Positions 11,973 to 23,000 of a stretch of 64,000 nucleotides of DNA are shown piece after piece. The stretch comes from Balanoglossus misakiensis. Its lineage: Eukaryota; Hemichordata. The position numbers and the translations under genes are program-made. Below the pieces are notes generated by a model. The model was not told where the DNA came from. It made no database searches and worked only from the letters and a program-made list of their open reading frames with translations. The stretch's first letter is position 1. Every line of letters starts with the position of its first letter. Location of the stretch: the NCBI GenBank assembly GCA_040954595.2, contig CM082578.2, forward strand, positions 6,634,001 through 6,698,000. Reading direction: 5' to 3'.

Positions 11973-14900
11973 CTACATGATGATCTGTGGGTCTGCTACA
12001 GAATTGCCGATCGATTTGTGGGGCAAGATGCGGCCACCGTTGACGTAGAGCTCATCTTTGACGATCACATCCTCTCCCAGCACAGACACATTCTCCATTC
12101 TGACCTGAAAAACAAATTTTGGAGAGAGAATATTGGTGAGAAACACAAGACACCGTTTTTTTTCATTCCCCCCACTCTCCTGTGATACCATGTCTAGATG
12201 TTGATTTGCATATACATGTAGTCGATGCATGTGTTTTAACACAACACGGCAAAATAATGCAAATTTTCTCTAGCCAGACATAACTCTAATCTTTTTTGAG
12301 TACAATGTACTGCATAACAAAATTCCAACTAACAGGAAAACCTATTTCGGTTGCTGTCATCTAGCCAACCCCACACAAATCTGCCAAAATCAGTTGCAAC
12401 CTTCAAAATTTTATCTAAAGTTTAACTGGGCATTAGTGGATTAAAATGTAGGAGACCCCAAAATTACAGTCAACCTTCACAGTAACTCCTGTTTCTATTA
12501 GAAAATACTCCAAAGACAACATAAAAGCTAAGATTGATCTCTTCTATAACTTACCCACTGTCCTATGACACACCTCCACCCGATGATGGCCGACTCTATC
12601 CACGCGTGTGACTTGCACGTGGTGCCTCTCAAAACCGTGCTGCGCTTGATACAGACACCGTCTTCTATCACAGCATCTGGGCCAATGGTGACATTGGGTC
12701 CTATTCTACAGTTCTTTCCGATCTTGGCACTTGGATCCTGGTTTGCACAATGAAAGAAATAGGTGTGCATGCAGTTAGCAGGGTGCACACACACAAATGG
12801 CTATGCATGAAGTAGCAACATTTTCAGGTGAGGGGATATATGCCACAGGAGTTTTGAGAAAGATTTTGATTAAGTAAGGAAACATTGAAAGTACCCCATG
12901 CTGTTATTAGAAAATCATAATTGGGCCAAGTCCAAGCAAAGCATCTGGTACTTCAACAAGCTCTTTAACTGACATGCACTGATACAATGATTCCCAAGTT
13001 TCTTCTTTGCAATTCATTTGGTAGAACCCTTTCACCACCATGGTTCAGTCCAAACCCATTGTTTTGTATGGTAGGGTTGGACGTCTAAAGAGGGAACTGG
13101 GGTGAAAGGGTTAATGCTATCAATCCCCATAGTTTTTTATTTTGTTGTTTGGGGCTTTGTGTGGTGAATCAATGTACCATACACCTCACACTCGAAAACT
13201 ACAAGCTCTGAGACTCCATGCTTGACACCTACCACAAGAACATTTCCCACAATGCCGGGACCTGTTGCTAGCTTTTCTGGGGCAGTCTCTCGGAGGTGTT
13301 TGAGGTAAAAGCACATTCCGGTCAGGAAGTCTTTGGGCTGTCCAACATCCATCCAGAAACCTAATATGCAGAGATAATCACACATTATAGAACATTTTAA
13401 TAACTATATTAACTTATCAACAGCTATATGAAGTAAAGCTGAGAAAATTTCATTTTTTGTTTTACTCATTTTGAAAATCTACCAGACCCCAAGGTCTGGG
13501 ACAATCGGTGATCACATTTTGAAACTGAATAAGTGTACCGTATTTTACTTTGAAAAGATGTAAAAGAACTTGATAAATTATTTTCTGAAACAAAAGAGGA
13601 AAATTTGACCTTCAATATTGAAACGGTCAAACTACTGGGTATTACTATGTGGTGTTGGTTGAAAGCAAACACCTTCATGAAATTGAGATCAGCAAATTGT
13701 TCACAAAGTACGGTACATCTGAAAAGAAAAAAACCTTTCTAAACACTATGGCAATGTTTTACCTTTCAGTTCAAATGCATATAGCTCATTACTGTTGGCC
13801 ATGACTGGGAAGATCTCCTTCTCTATTGATGTTGGTCTTAGCTGTTGAGCAGAAAAAATAGTGCAACTGAATACCACACAATTATTTATATTATTCAAAT
13901 TTTCCCTACCATTAATATCAACCTATGAAGTTGACTGTTCTTTGTCCACTATTTAAGATAAAAAACATGACAGTTCTTTAAAAAAGACTCTTGCAGCCTG
14001 GCTGAATGTCACCTCACACACTCACCTCTATTCTGTTTAAAATTGCAGGGCTGAATATGTACAGGCCAGCATTGATTTTATTGGAAACAAACTCTTGGGG
14101 TTTTTCTACAAATCTGTCAATCTTCCCAGTTTCATTGTAGATGACAACACCATACTTTGATGGTTCTTCTACTTTGGTAACCTGCAATAGGGGAAAAAGT
14201 GGCGTTGATGGTAATGTAGCTGCTATTGGGTAGCTGCCAATGGGGCACGCCCATATAAATATGTCAGCAACTCATTTCACAGTACTGAAAAATGTGACGG
14301 AAACACTTTCTGAAACTCCATCAAAATTTCCTTTATACGCTTTCACTAAACCCATTCAATTTTAAAACTTACCACTATCGTTCCTTCTTTGCCATGATTT
14401 TTATGGAATGCCAGCATTTCAGTGAATGGAAAATCACAGCTGATATCACTATTTAGGACAAAGAAAGGATCATTGCCATCTGCTAGGAGTTTCCTCGCCA
14501 AAGCTAGTGGTCCAGCTGTAGAAGGAAAAGCATTTTTATGTTTAATTTTAAAGCTCCACTGTCTTTATTTGTTGATGTGGGCATTTCTATTGATATAAAT
14601 GATAAATAAATCTTTTGTCTGTGCAAGTAATGCTAATTGGAAAACAAAGGGTCAGCTGTGCATAGTTGTGCCCCCCTCAATATATTTAGTTATGTTGCCA
14701 AAAAGTAAACTTTCATGTGTATATATTATGATGCGGAGCAAAGTGGACCCATAGAGGGCGCTATTACACATGAATACGGACCAATCCAAAACAGATACCG
14801 TGGAACATACAAATGCATGTGGTGATAAATGACAACTGACGGTTGATTTTGATAACGTGTTTTAGCAAATGTATTTGAGTGTTCATGATCCACGATTCCT

Positions 14901-17900
14901 TGGTAAAAATGAAATATCATCATTATCAAGAGAATCTGTGATGATACCTCCATAGACACTTCGCTGCCCTCGTACAGTCATTGAGGGCATGCAATAAAAG
15001 ACCCTGCAGCCAGCAACAGGCTGTGAAAGAGCTCAGCCTAATCCCAATTTATGTGCCAAAAAACACAACCAAATACCTGAAGATGCTTGAATAGTGTTTA
15101 CAATGGGACAACGAACAGGCTGTATTGATAAGCCAAATATTATGTATACTATAGACAGCAGAATGAAATTAACAGATAGAAAGACACCGGATTACCGGTA
15201 TTATACAGCTACTGCTGTAATCTACAGAGTGCCGTAATACAATAATCCGCGGTATCAGAATATATAATTATGTACATGAGAACGGTCACACACCATGGTC
15301 TGTGTGCAGCCTATAGTGATGTAACACACCGGTTGGGATTCCAGACTATACCCCTTTAATATAAAATGGAGGAAGCATGAGCACTGCAGAATCAAATGTC
15401 AAATGTCAAGGGTCAAAGGTAGGCGGTCTCACAGATGTGATTCCATTTTGTAACTCCAACACAATTTTGTTAATAATTAACATATAATTTTATCCAGTTT
15501 TTAAAAAACAACAACACATGACCTGTTTCCTAATGGTTCAACTATCTGCTTGATCAAATTTTCATGTTAATGACCAATCAATCTCAATAATTAATTCAAA
15601 CAATTATTAAATCTGAATTATACTCTCATTGACATTTGAATCATACAACACACCGACCTCTGACCTCAATTTACAAAAATATCATTTGAAAGTCTGTATA
15701 ATAGTAATCACAGCTTGAAACATTTTATCTCAGACACTGGTGGCATGAATTTATTAGTAAATGTTAAATACACGTTTTTTACCGGAATTTTATTCCAATG
15801 TCTATGGCATACTCATTTTTGGGATTTTTGTATTTTTTATAATCAAATTAACAAAAATATTAAATTTATTACAATGAAACAAAAATTGCACTTCAGTATA
15901 TATACATCACTCCATATGTGTCTGTGTGTAACAGCTGGCTCATGTCATAAATCAGCAATATATATCGCCATACTGAAATATTACTAATCTGATATAAAAC
16001 CAGTCAAAATGGGTGAAAATATACAGTGAATGGCGTGTATGGTTCAAAATATTCTTGACATGATAGCTCAGAGCATTTAGGACCAGCATTTACAGCAAAA
16101 TGAGCAATATTTTCAGAAATACGGTCCTTTTCATCTTACTTTTGCATGTGCAACACAAATTTGGTTGTGGAAATCGCATAGTGACATAAATTATTGTTCA
16201 TTGCACTTTAGACAATTAAGACTTTGATTTCCGAGCTAATGAAAAAAAATGTGAGGTATTTTGTCAGCAAATGTCATTTTCATTTGAAAGTATCGGTATA
16301 ACTACTGATGACAATTAATTCATCCTGTAGTGTAAGGCCCTCCCTGATTGGCCAACTATATGAGCAAACTATCAGAATATTGACAGTGATGAGACTATTT
16401 CAGAAACAAGGTGACAGACTGCCTTCATTTGCATCTATGTTATATGCAAACATTTAGAGAGCGAGAAAGTCCCTTTTGTTTATAATAAACAGATTTACTT
16501 GCACCAGATTTCCAATAAAATTGTCACAATCCGACACAAGACTAGGTTGACCAGCGTGTTCCCTCAACAATAAAGGCAACAATCTATTCATATCAGAGTA
16601 AAATCTCACTTTAGAATTCATCAATACAGTCTACTAATGCACAAACGGGATATTCTTACAAAAAAGTTGAAATTGGAAGCGATTTCTATGCAGCTTACTA
16701 CGGGAGGATGCAATAATATTTCCACAGCTGTTGTCATACGACCCAGAGATTTCAATACACACAATACCAGTTTGTCACTGACAGCTGCTACGGATTATAG
16801 ACTCTCGTCTAATTATCGAGTTAATTCTCTTGTCTTCAGTTTGCGTGATAAAGTGATAGTCTGCCTACTCAAATCATAGCACTACATTACATGTCACAAC
16901 TCTAACTACAAGGAAATTTAAGTTTCGATGACATTTCAATGGTAGGGAAGTCAATGTCTGTTGTGGAGGCCATTTCTCCACTGGCCAGTACCACAATGAA
17001 TGGGATGGGATGAGGCAAATTGATTTGGAAAACTAGCCTATAGAGAGAGACACACTTACAAACAACAATGTACCACTAGGAATAAGTGAATAGTAACAAC
17101 TCACCAGTTCCTAAGGGTTCTTCCTCATGTGACATTGTGATTTTGATGTTCAGCTGGAAAGAGACAAATGAAATCAGGTGAACAGACTAAAGGAAAATGT
17201 TTTTCGAGTTACTGTTTCAGGAATAAATATTACATGTTTTGTCCTGTTTTTCTGTTCACTTTCAAATGATTCTTATCCTCAATTTCTCATTGGGGAAGAA
17301 AACTTTTAAAGGCCCATGTTTGCTGACACGGGCATTTCTATATAAACATCAGACCTTTCGTCTCTGCACGGAACTATTTATTGGGAAACAAAGGGTCAGC
17401 CATACACAACATATATGCCCCTTTACATCTCTTTCTCACTCAGTGTGATTTGTGGATTGTAAAATTTCCTTCCACGCCAATCCAGGTGAAACACTGACCT
17501 TCTCCTCGTGGACTCTGAGTTCTTTTTCCAACATGTCTGACAGATAACTAACGGCAAGAATAACATGGTTGACTCCAGCCTGAAATGAAAAAAATGGAAA
17601 ATCAAAGACATCACTGGGACGTATTAATTAATTAAACACTGGTGGGTCCACTGAGTCCAAGATAGCTAAAGATCATAGAGAATTTGGCTTGGTCAATGAA
17701 TAGAAAGAATCGGCAACTAGAAACTGAAATATTAATGTATACTGCACAGGCGGACAGACAGTTACCACCAATCCATATTATAACTCCCCAAGACTATGTC
17801 CACAGGAACTAAGAAGTATCCCAGTTAAAGGGGCATAGTTATATTAACGAGACGGGTTGAATTCGGAGAGTTCTAAATCTCTCTTGGTAGATGCACGTTT

Positions 17901-18122
17901 CAATAAATTTCTGTATGGCTCTGGGAAAACATCATGGAAACATTGAGAGAACTGTAATACAATGTAATATGCATATGTGAACAGCTAACATACCATCGAA
18001 AGTGCTTCAATTTGATGCAGTATCATTGGCTTGTTACCAAACTCAACCAGAGGTTTGGGCCGACTGAGGGTCAAAGGTCGTAACCTTGTCCCATATCCGC
18101 CTACCAGAATAAGAGCCTTCAT
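11973..18122 (-). CDS. GMPPB: Mannose-1-phosphate guanylyltransferase catalytic subunit beta, 9 coding exons
   Basis: Coding exons in transcript order: 17994-18122, 17499-17580, 17105-17153, 14373-14515, 14026-14181, 13763-13841, 13233-13360, 12555-12737, 11973-12104 (stop 11973-11975). The product is about 359 residues, close to the ~360 of the human enzyme. The first exon starts [20 protein letters not shown] and carries the nucleotidyltransferase signature [11 protein letters not shown] plus RPKP. Later exons give FFVLNSD, then [30 protein letters not shown] and a C-terminal left-handed beta-helix with hexapeptide repeats ([20 protein letters not shown]), ending PQIIM. It makes GDP-mannose from mannose-1-phosphate and GTP in the cytosol, for N-glycans, O-mannose and GPI anchors. 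No key residue appears missing. By eye the second exon reads 82 nt, but the frame needs 81, so one base there is uncertain. A 5' UTR splice acceptor (ctacag on minus) lies about 30 nt before the ATG. Confidence 0.95.
13025..13114. repeat. Short palindrome-ended repeat, best-preserved copy (GMPPB intron)
   Basis: The unit starts AACCCTTTCACCACCATGG and ends TGGGGTGAAAGGGTTAA, so its ends are inverted repeats of about 14 bp. The ~60-bp middle (TTCAGTCCAAACCCATTG ... GGTTGGACGTCTAAAGAGGG) recurs at 546-620, 6583-6645, 11491-11568, 18815-18904, 22714-22805, 39527-39607, 54233-54285, 57133-57227 and 62845-62942 in both orientations. Too short to encode protein; likely a tiny MITE. Confidence 0.75.
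14545..14685. repeat. Dispersed repeat, member of a pair inside GMPPB introns
   Basis: This stretch resembles 17305-17425: both share GGGCATTTCTAT, a CTTT(T/C)GTCT(G/C)TGCA block and AAACAAAGGGTCAGC, followed by TGCCCC. The copies are diverged. No terminal repeats or coding potential were recognised. Confidence 0.5.
17305..17425. repeat. Dispersed repeat, second member of the GMPPB intron pair
   Basis: Similar to 14545-14685 as described there, in the same orientation, 2.7 kb away. AAAGGGGCATAGTT at about 17826 may be a fragment of the same family in reverse. Class unknown. Confidence 0.45.
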
Positions 18123-18905
18123 TCTGAGATGCCAATCTTAATGATGTATCTGTAGAATATAAAAAAATATTGTTACATTCTTGTTCAAATTAAAGATAAG
18201 ATGAGTAAATGCTTTTGAAGATGACAAGAAAATCTCAGATGAGCTAATTATCTCCAGAACTTCAATGTTTTTTAACCCACAATGAAAAATATTGCTTAAA
18301 GTTTTGTTCTCATTTTCATAACATACAACCTTGTGGCCCAGGTCAGTAATCTCCTCGGATGTTTCTTATCAAGATAAGAAATCCGAAAGGAAGTACCCTG
18401 ATTAAAAATCATGGAGTGCAGGAATATTTTCACTTGAAGAAGGTGGGAAAAGACCGCAATTTTTACAGTTGCCGACAGCAAATTATTTTACAAAAACTTT
18501 TATATAGGATATAAAAAAGAGCTGAAAAAGAAGGGATATAAATCCTAACATTGGTAGATTCATGTTATCATCCACTGAATTTTCTAAATTTCAATTTTCT
18601 TAAACCTTAAAATATCATGTTGTACACACTCTAATTTAGGACTAAGACTATTATTAATACTTGCTGATGTTGGACACAGACAAGTTATCTTCAGAGCCCC
18701 AAAATTACCAAGCTGTACAATATGCTGGTCATATCACACATACACACAAGTGCCAGGCATAGATAAATCATGAGCTATACAGCAGACACTATAACGCAGC
18801 TCAGTTATATACACTTTCATGTTGGTTTCCTTCTGTAGAGGTCCAACTTCACCACAGAAAACAAATAGATTTGGACCAAACCGTGGTGTTGTGAGGGTTA
18901 ATTAA

Positions 18906-19757
18906 AGCCCCCACAGATACTGTCTTCAATTATTTTGTGATAATTCCAAGTAATTACATGGCAATTTAAATCTAGTTCATTCAAGTGGAGATGTGAAGTG
19001 CTAGAAATTTGGTGGCACATAGTAAGTTTCTCCAAAACATGTGGAAGGTATTTAACTTTTTGATAAAATTATTGTACATGCAAGGCACAGACAAATAAAT
19101 GCATACCTCGAAAGTGATTGAGTTGTCAAGTATAGTCTAGAATCCAGACGTGCGTTTTTTTCTGGATTCTAGACTAAGTACTCAATAAGGAGTAAATGTA
19201 ACATGCAGATATGGGCCCTTTTGACAATGTACATTTCACTGCATGCCAACACACGCTGTGGGAACCAAGTGAATACATGTAAAAAGTGACAAAAGTTCTG
19301 ACAGGAAGCAAGGTTCTTAGACAATACCTTAAACATGCCATGATGTGATAACTATGATTGCTATACCATAGTAAGTATTTGTTGACTGTACAGACAGTAG
19401 TATATACCGGTACATGTTGGATAATGAAACTAGCAAATATTTGTTTTGCAGGTCAATCTGATATCTCAGTGAGATCAGAAATCAGATCAATTATAAAAGT
19501 GGTTTTCTTTTTTTAATGAAAAATGCTACAGGCATTAAAAAACTGCTCTTCACATACATTCCTATACACCAACTTGAGATGCATGTGAATTGAGGCGCTG
19601 CAACAGATTAACTTACAGATCATGACGGATTACAAAATGCCTGCCATAACAATTTTAACAAACAGAGAAAATGAAGTAGCAATATGACAAATCACGGTCA
19701 CTCCACACACCAATCTTAAACTTACACCAAGTTTTAAAGATATGTTCAAATCTGCTT
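18906..19757 (+). repeat. ~850-bp duplicated segment, copy 1 (upstream of GMPPB and ADP-ribosylhydrolase gene)
   Basis: This block aligns nearly end to end, in direct orientation and with small indels, with 29112-29961. Shared landmarks include CAATTATTTTGTGATAATTC at the left, CTGCATGCCAACACACGCTG, AGGAAGCAAGGTTCTTAGAC and CAAGTTTTAAAGATA near the right end. By eye identity is roughly nine bases in ten. The block carries a 44-bp relic of a TAGTCTAG-ended MITE (19133-19176). The copies bracket the ADP-ribosylhydrolase gene. Confidence 0.8.
19133..19176. repeat. 44-bp fold-back relic of the TAGTCTAG-ended MITE family (copy 1)
   Basis: TAGTCTAGAATCCAGA and its inverted partner TCTGGATTCTAGACTA are separated by only ~12 bp. 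The outer TAGTCTAGAATC is identical to the tip of the 385-bp MITE at 21734-22118. The sister copy in the duplicated segment is at 29334-29376. Confidence 0.6.
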
Positions 19758-20046
19758 TAAACTGGTTTGAACTTCGACATGAAATGATGAATGACGTCGT
19801 CTGCTGCAACACGGAAGTGAAACGCGTAAATCTATTTCCATTTTCGTTCTGTCAGTTTCCAGGTATATCACAAAAAGTTTGGTGACCCTTGGTCGGAGTG
19901 GCACTTCTGACCTCGGGTGTATAGTCTGGTTTTTTTAATTCCATTGTTCATAGAGCCTGTATTTTTTGTCCAAGACAACCTGACGTGTTTGCTTGCCTGC
20001 AGTTCCAATATTCGCAATCTGACTTTATATTTTGGGCACTGAGGTC

Positions 20047-23000
20047 ATGGCGGCTGCTTCATTGAAGCCCTTGGCTAGTGAGGAATTGCCCATGGATCGT
20101 ATATTGGGTACGATTTTCGGAAACTGTGTGGGCAATGCTATAGGTCTACTCACAGAATTTATGAACAAGGAAGAAGCAGAGGGCGTAAGTGAAACCAATG
20201 GCGATACTGAAAATGTCAATTTCTTGTAGGAAACTGTGTACCGGGGGTATATGTATAATTCCCCTGGTAACCCGGGACTCGTCCCTGCATTCGCTTAATG
20301 TTAACACCAATCGCCCAACAGGAGACCTGCGACATTTGCTCAGGCCATTTTAAAGTTCCTGTAAATTATTGATGTACCCATATGGGGTGCCAGTGGACCG
20401 GAGTCGCATTGTGGAGGATATATATTTATATGGCTATAGAAATATTTTTCAAATATATGTTACACTGCACTTCGACTTGATTAAAGTTTTGAAGCATCCA
20501 TCAAGTCGAGGTTGAAAAAAAATTTCTCCCTCAACAGTGCCTGAATTGGTCCATCCCTTATAGAGTTTACACTTTGTCTTTTAGCTGCAGCTTAGGAGAT
20601 ACCCGGTAATCATTTGATTTTTTGAGTGTTCAAAGATACAAGGTTACTTCCATCGCCATGTTTATGTCTTGGCCAATAATTAAATTATGAAAGTAAAGTC
20701 GAGATATCTCACCTGAAGTTTTGATTTTATTTGTATATCTTGGAAATCTAATTTCTGAGATGTATGACTAGAACCATGTTGTGGAAAACATATTTCAATG
20801 AGGTACACACAAGCTCCAGGAGAAATAACTGTTGTATCCTGTTACATTTTATTTATAGTGGTTTGGTGATTATGAAGAGTTAGAGTTTGTCCACAAAGAT
20901 GATCTTGATATTCCGGGTGTGATGCGGCATCAAAGTCGTTGGAAAACAGGTGACTGGACCGGTGATAGCGATCAAATGATATTAATATTGCAATCAATTC
21001 TTGATAAAAAGGGAAAGGTGAGTTGATCTCGCTCTCCTCCATACTTATCATTTTTCTTCCATTTGCAATTTCCTACTGCCATCCAAGCCAGCATACATAT
21101 GTGCTGGCATTGAATGCAGTGTGGTTGTATAGGGAAAATGGTTTTGTTATTCTAGGTATAAGCGTATCATGCTTGCTGTCAGTTAAGAATTATACCACAA
21201 GAATCTGTGTGTCATCATTAGCATTTTGGGGTCTAAGTGGTTTCACATGCGGCTACAAAAGACTTTTTATGTCTGACTTGAAATCAAGGGTGTAGACAAA
21301 GAATTCATAGTTCCATAACATATGTTGAACTTCTTTGTTATGGCCAGGAAGTACATTTACACATGAAATTATCTTTGAAAACTTTTAATTTCTATTCAAT
21401 CAGTTTGATACTGTCTAATACAATGCAGGTTGTTGCAGTGGATTTTGCCAAGAAGATGCATGAGTGGGCAATGCGTGGGTTTCCTGAACTAGGAGACCAA
21501 GGGGGCCTTGGTATCAGCATGACAACATATCGAGTACTCACTGATGGAAGGTTTCACAGCCACCCACATTTGGTGAGTGTGAATTGGCTCCCAATGATAA
21601 TTATAATCTGGGAATGCTGTGAGTTGCAATGGCATGAGATGCAGCCCAGTGTGCACAGATGACTGAAAGAACAACAATATGGACCATATGAGAAGAAATT
21701 TACTGCCATTACAGATGGTAGCTGTGTGTGATGTAGTCTAGAATCTATCCGTTCGTAGTCGCCCTACTACCGTCTAGGAACGCGTAACCAAAATCTAGTA
21801 AGGCCATAAAAATGGTTATTTGAATGTGAATAGTCTCCAACTGAGCAGTCTGACGTCAGAGAAGTCAATCACTTACGTTGACCGACTACTGATTGGCCGT
21901 TGATGTTAATGAGGTGATGACGTTGAATGTTAATTATGTTTACAATGTAGCTCCGCCCCGAATGATACATAATCATGATCACGTGGTGACGCTTGATGTC
22001 AGATTGCTCAGTTGGAGACTATTCACATTCAAATTACCATTTTTATGGCCTTACTAGATTTTGGTTACGCGTTCCTAGACGGTAGTAAGGCGACTACGAA
22101 CGGATAGATTCTAGACTATGTGTGATGCACCACTTTCATGTCTTCTTTTATGAATGAAAAGGCTAATTTTTCCACTTTCACTTTATGTGATACAATTCGT
22201 AATACATAATTATAACGATTGATGATTATTCAAACAATATAGTTTTCTTATTTTGTTTCGATCAAAACTGAAAAAAAACCAACTGATTGTGCTCTTTGCT
22301 GTTGCAGGCCGCAAAACAGGTTTGGGAAGACAGCGGTAAATTCCTAGCACCAAATGGCGCTGTCATGAGAACCTCAATCCTGGGAATTCACCGGTACAAG
22401 GATCTGGACAGAGTCATTGCAAATACTCTTGAAATTTGCAGGACAACTCATGCTGACCCAAGGTAATTGTCACCATTTTGAACCTGCACAATAAAGCACA
22501 CAGGGAGTTATGCACAAACACTTCTACACTTGCTGTTTTTTGGGGTGATCAAAAATAATTAAATTTATATTAGAAAAAATAGTAATTATCAGCAAACACA
22601 GCGGCTTTTTAGGCCCTATAATTATCTCCTGATCCTTGTGTGCAACCAGATTTTTATTGAATAGGCTGCATGTCAAAGATACATTGTACATCATGCATTT
22701 TTGGTGGAAACACTTAACCTTTTAACCCCCAGTTCCCTCTTCAGAGGTCCAACCTTACCATAGAAACAATGGGTTTGGCCTGAACCATGGTGGTGAAAGA
22801 TTTAACATACAGTATATGTTATGCAGCTCTCAGACAAAGAATAATCTATAACTTGGCTTATTTCAGATGTGCAGCCTCATGTGTTGCTGTGACGACAGCA
22901 ATTGCTATGATGTTGGAAAGTAACGACCGAATAAATATAGATGACATTGTGAAAAAAAGTTACGCTCACGCCAAGAAACAGCTTAAAGGGAAAGACGAGG

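Larger units (their letters stand above)
18123..20046. promoter_or_regulatory. Head-to-head region of GMPPB (-) and the ADP-ribosylhydrolase gene (+)
   Basis: No coding exon is seen. On the minus strand an acceptor just upstream of the GMPPB ATG implies a 5' UTR exon further up; a possible donor (GTAAGTTAA on minus) sits at about 19609-19617. Around 19785-19825 there are a TGACGTCG (CRE-like) site and ACGGAAGTGA (ETS-like), both common in bidirectional promoters, placed between the two gene starts. The left part contains a degenerate short palindrome-ended repeat (18815-18904) and copy 1 of an ~850-bp duplicated segment (18906-19757). Promoter function is inference. Confidence 0.5.

Noticed and set aside
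17499-17580. Apparent one-base frameshift in the second GMPPB coding exon
   Set aside because: By-eye counting gave 82 nt, but the other-frame translation across the region is consistent with 81 nt and the expected [12 protein letters not shown] attribute the difference to my reading.
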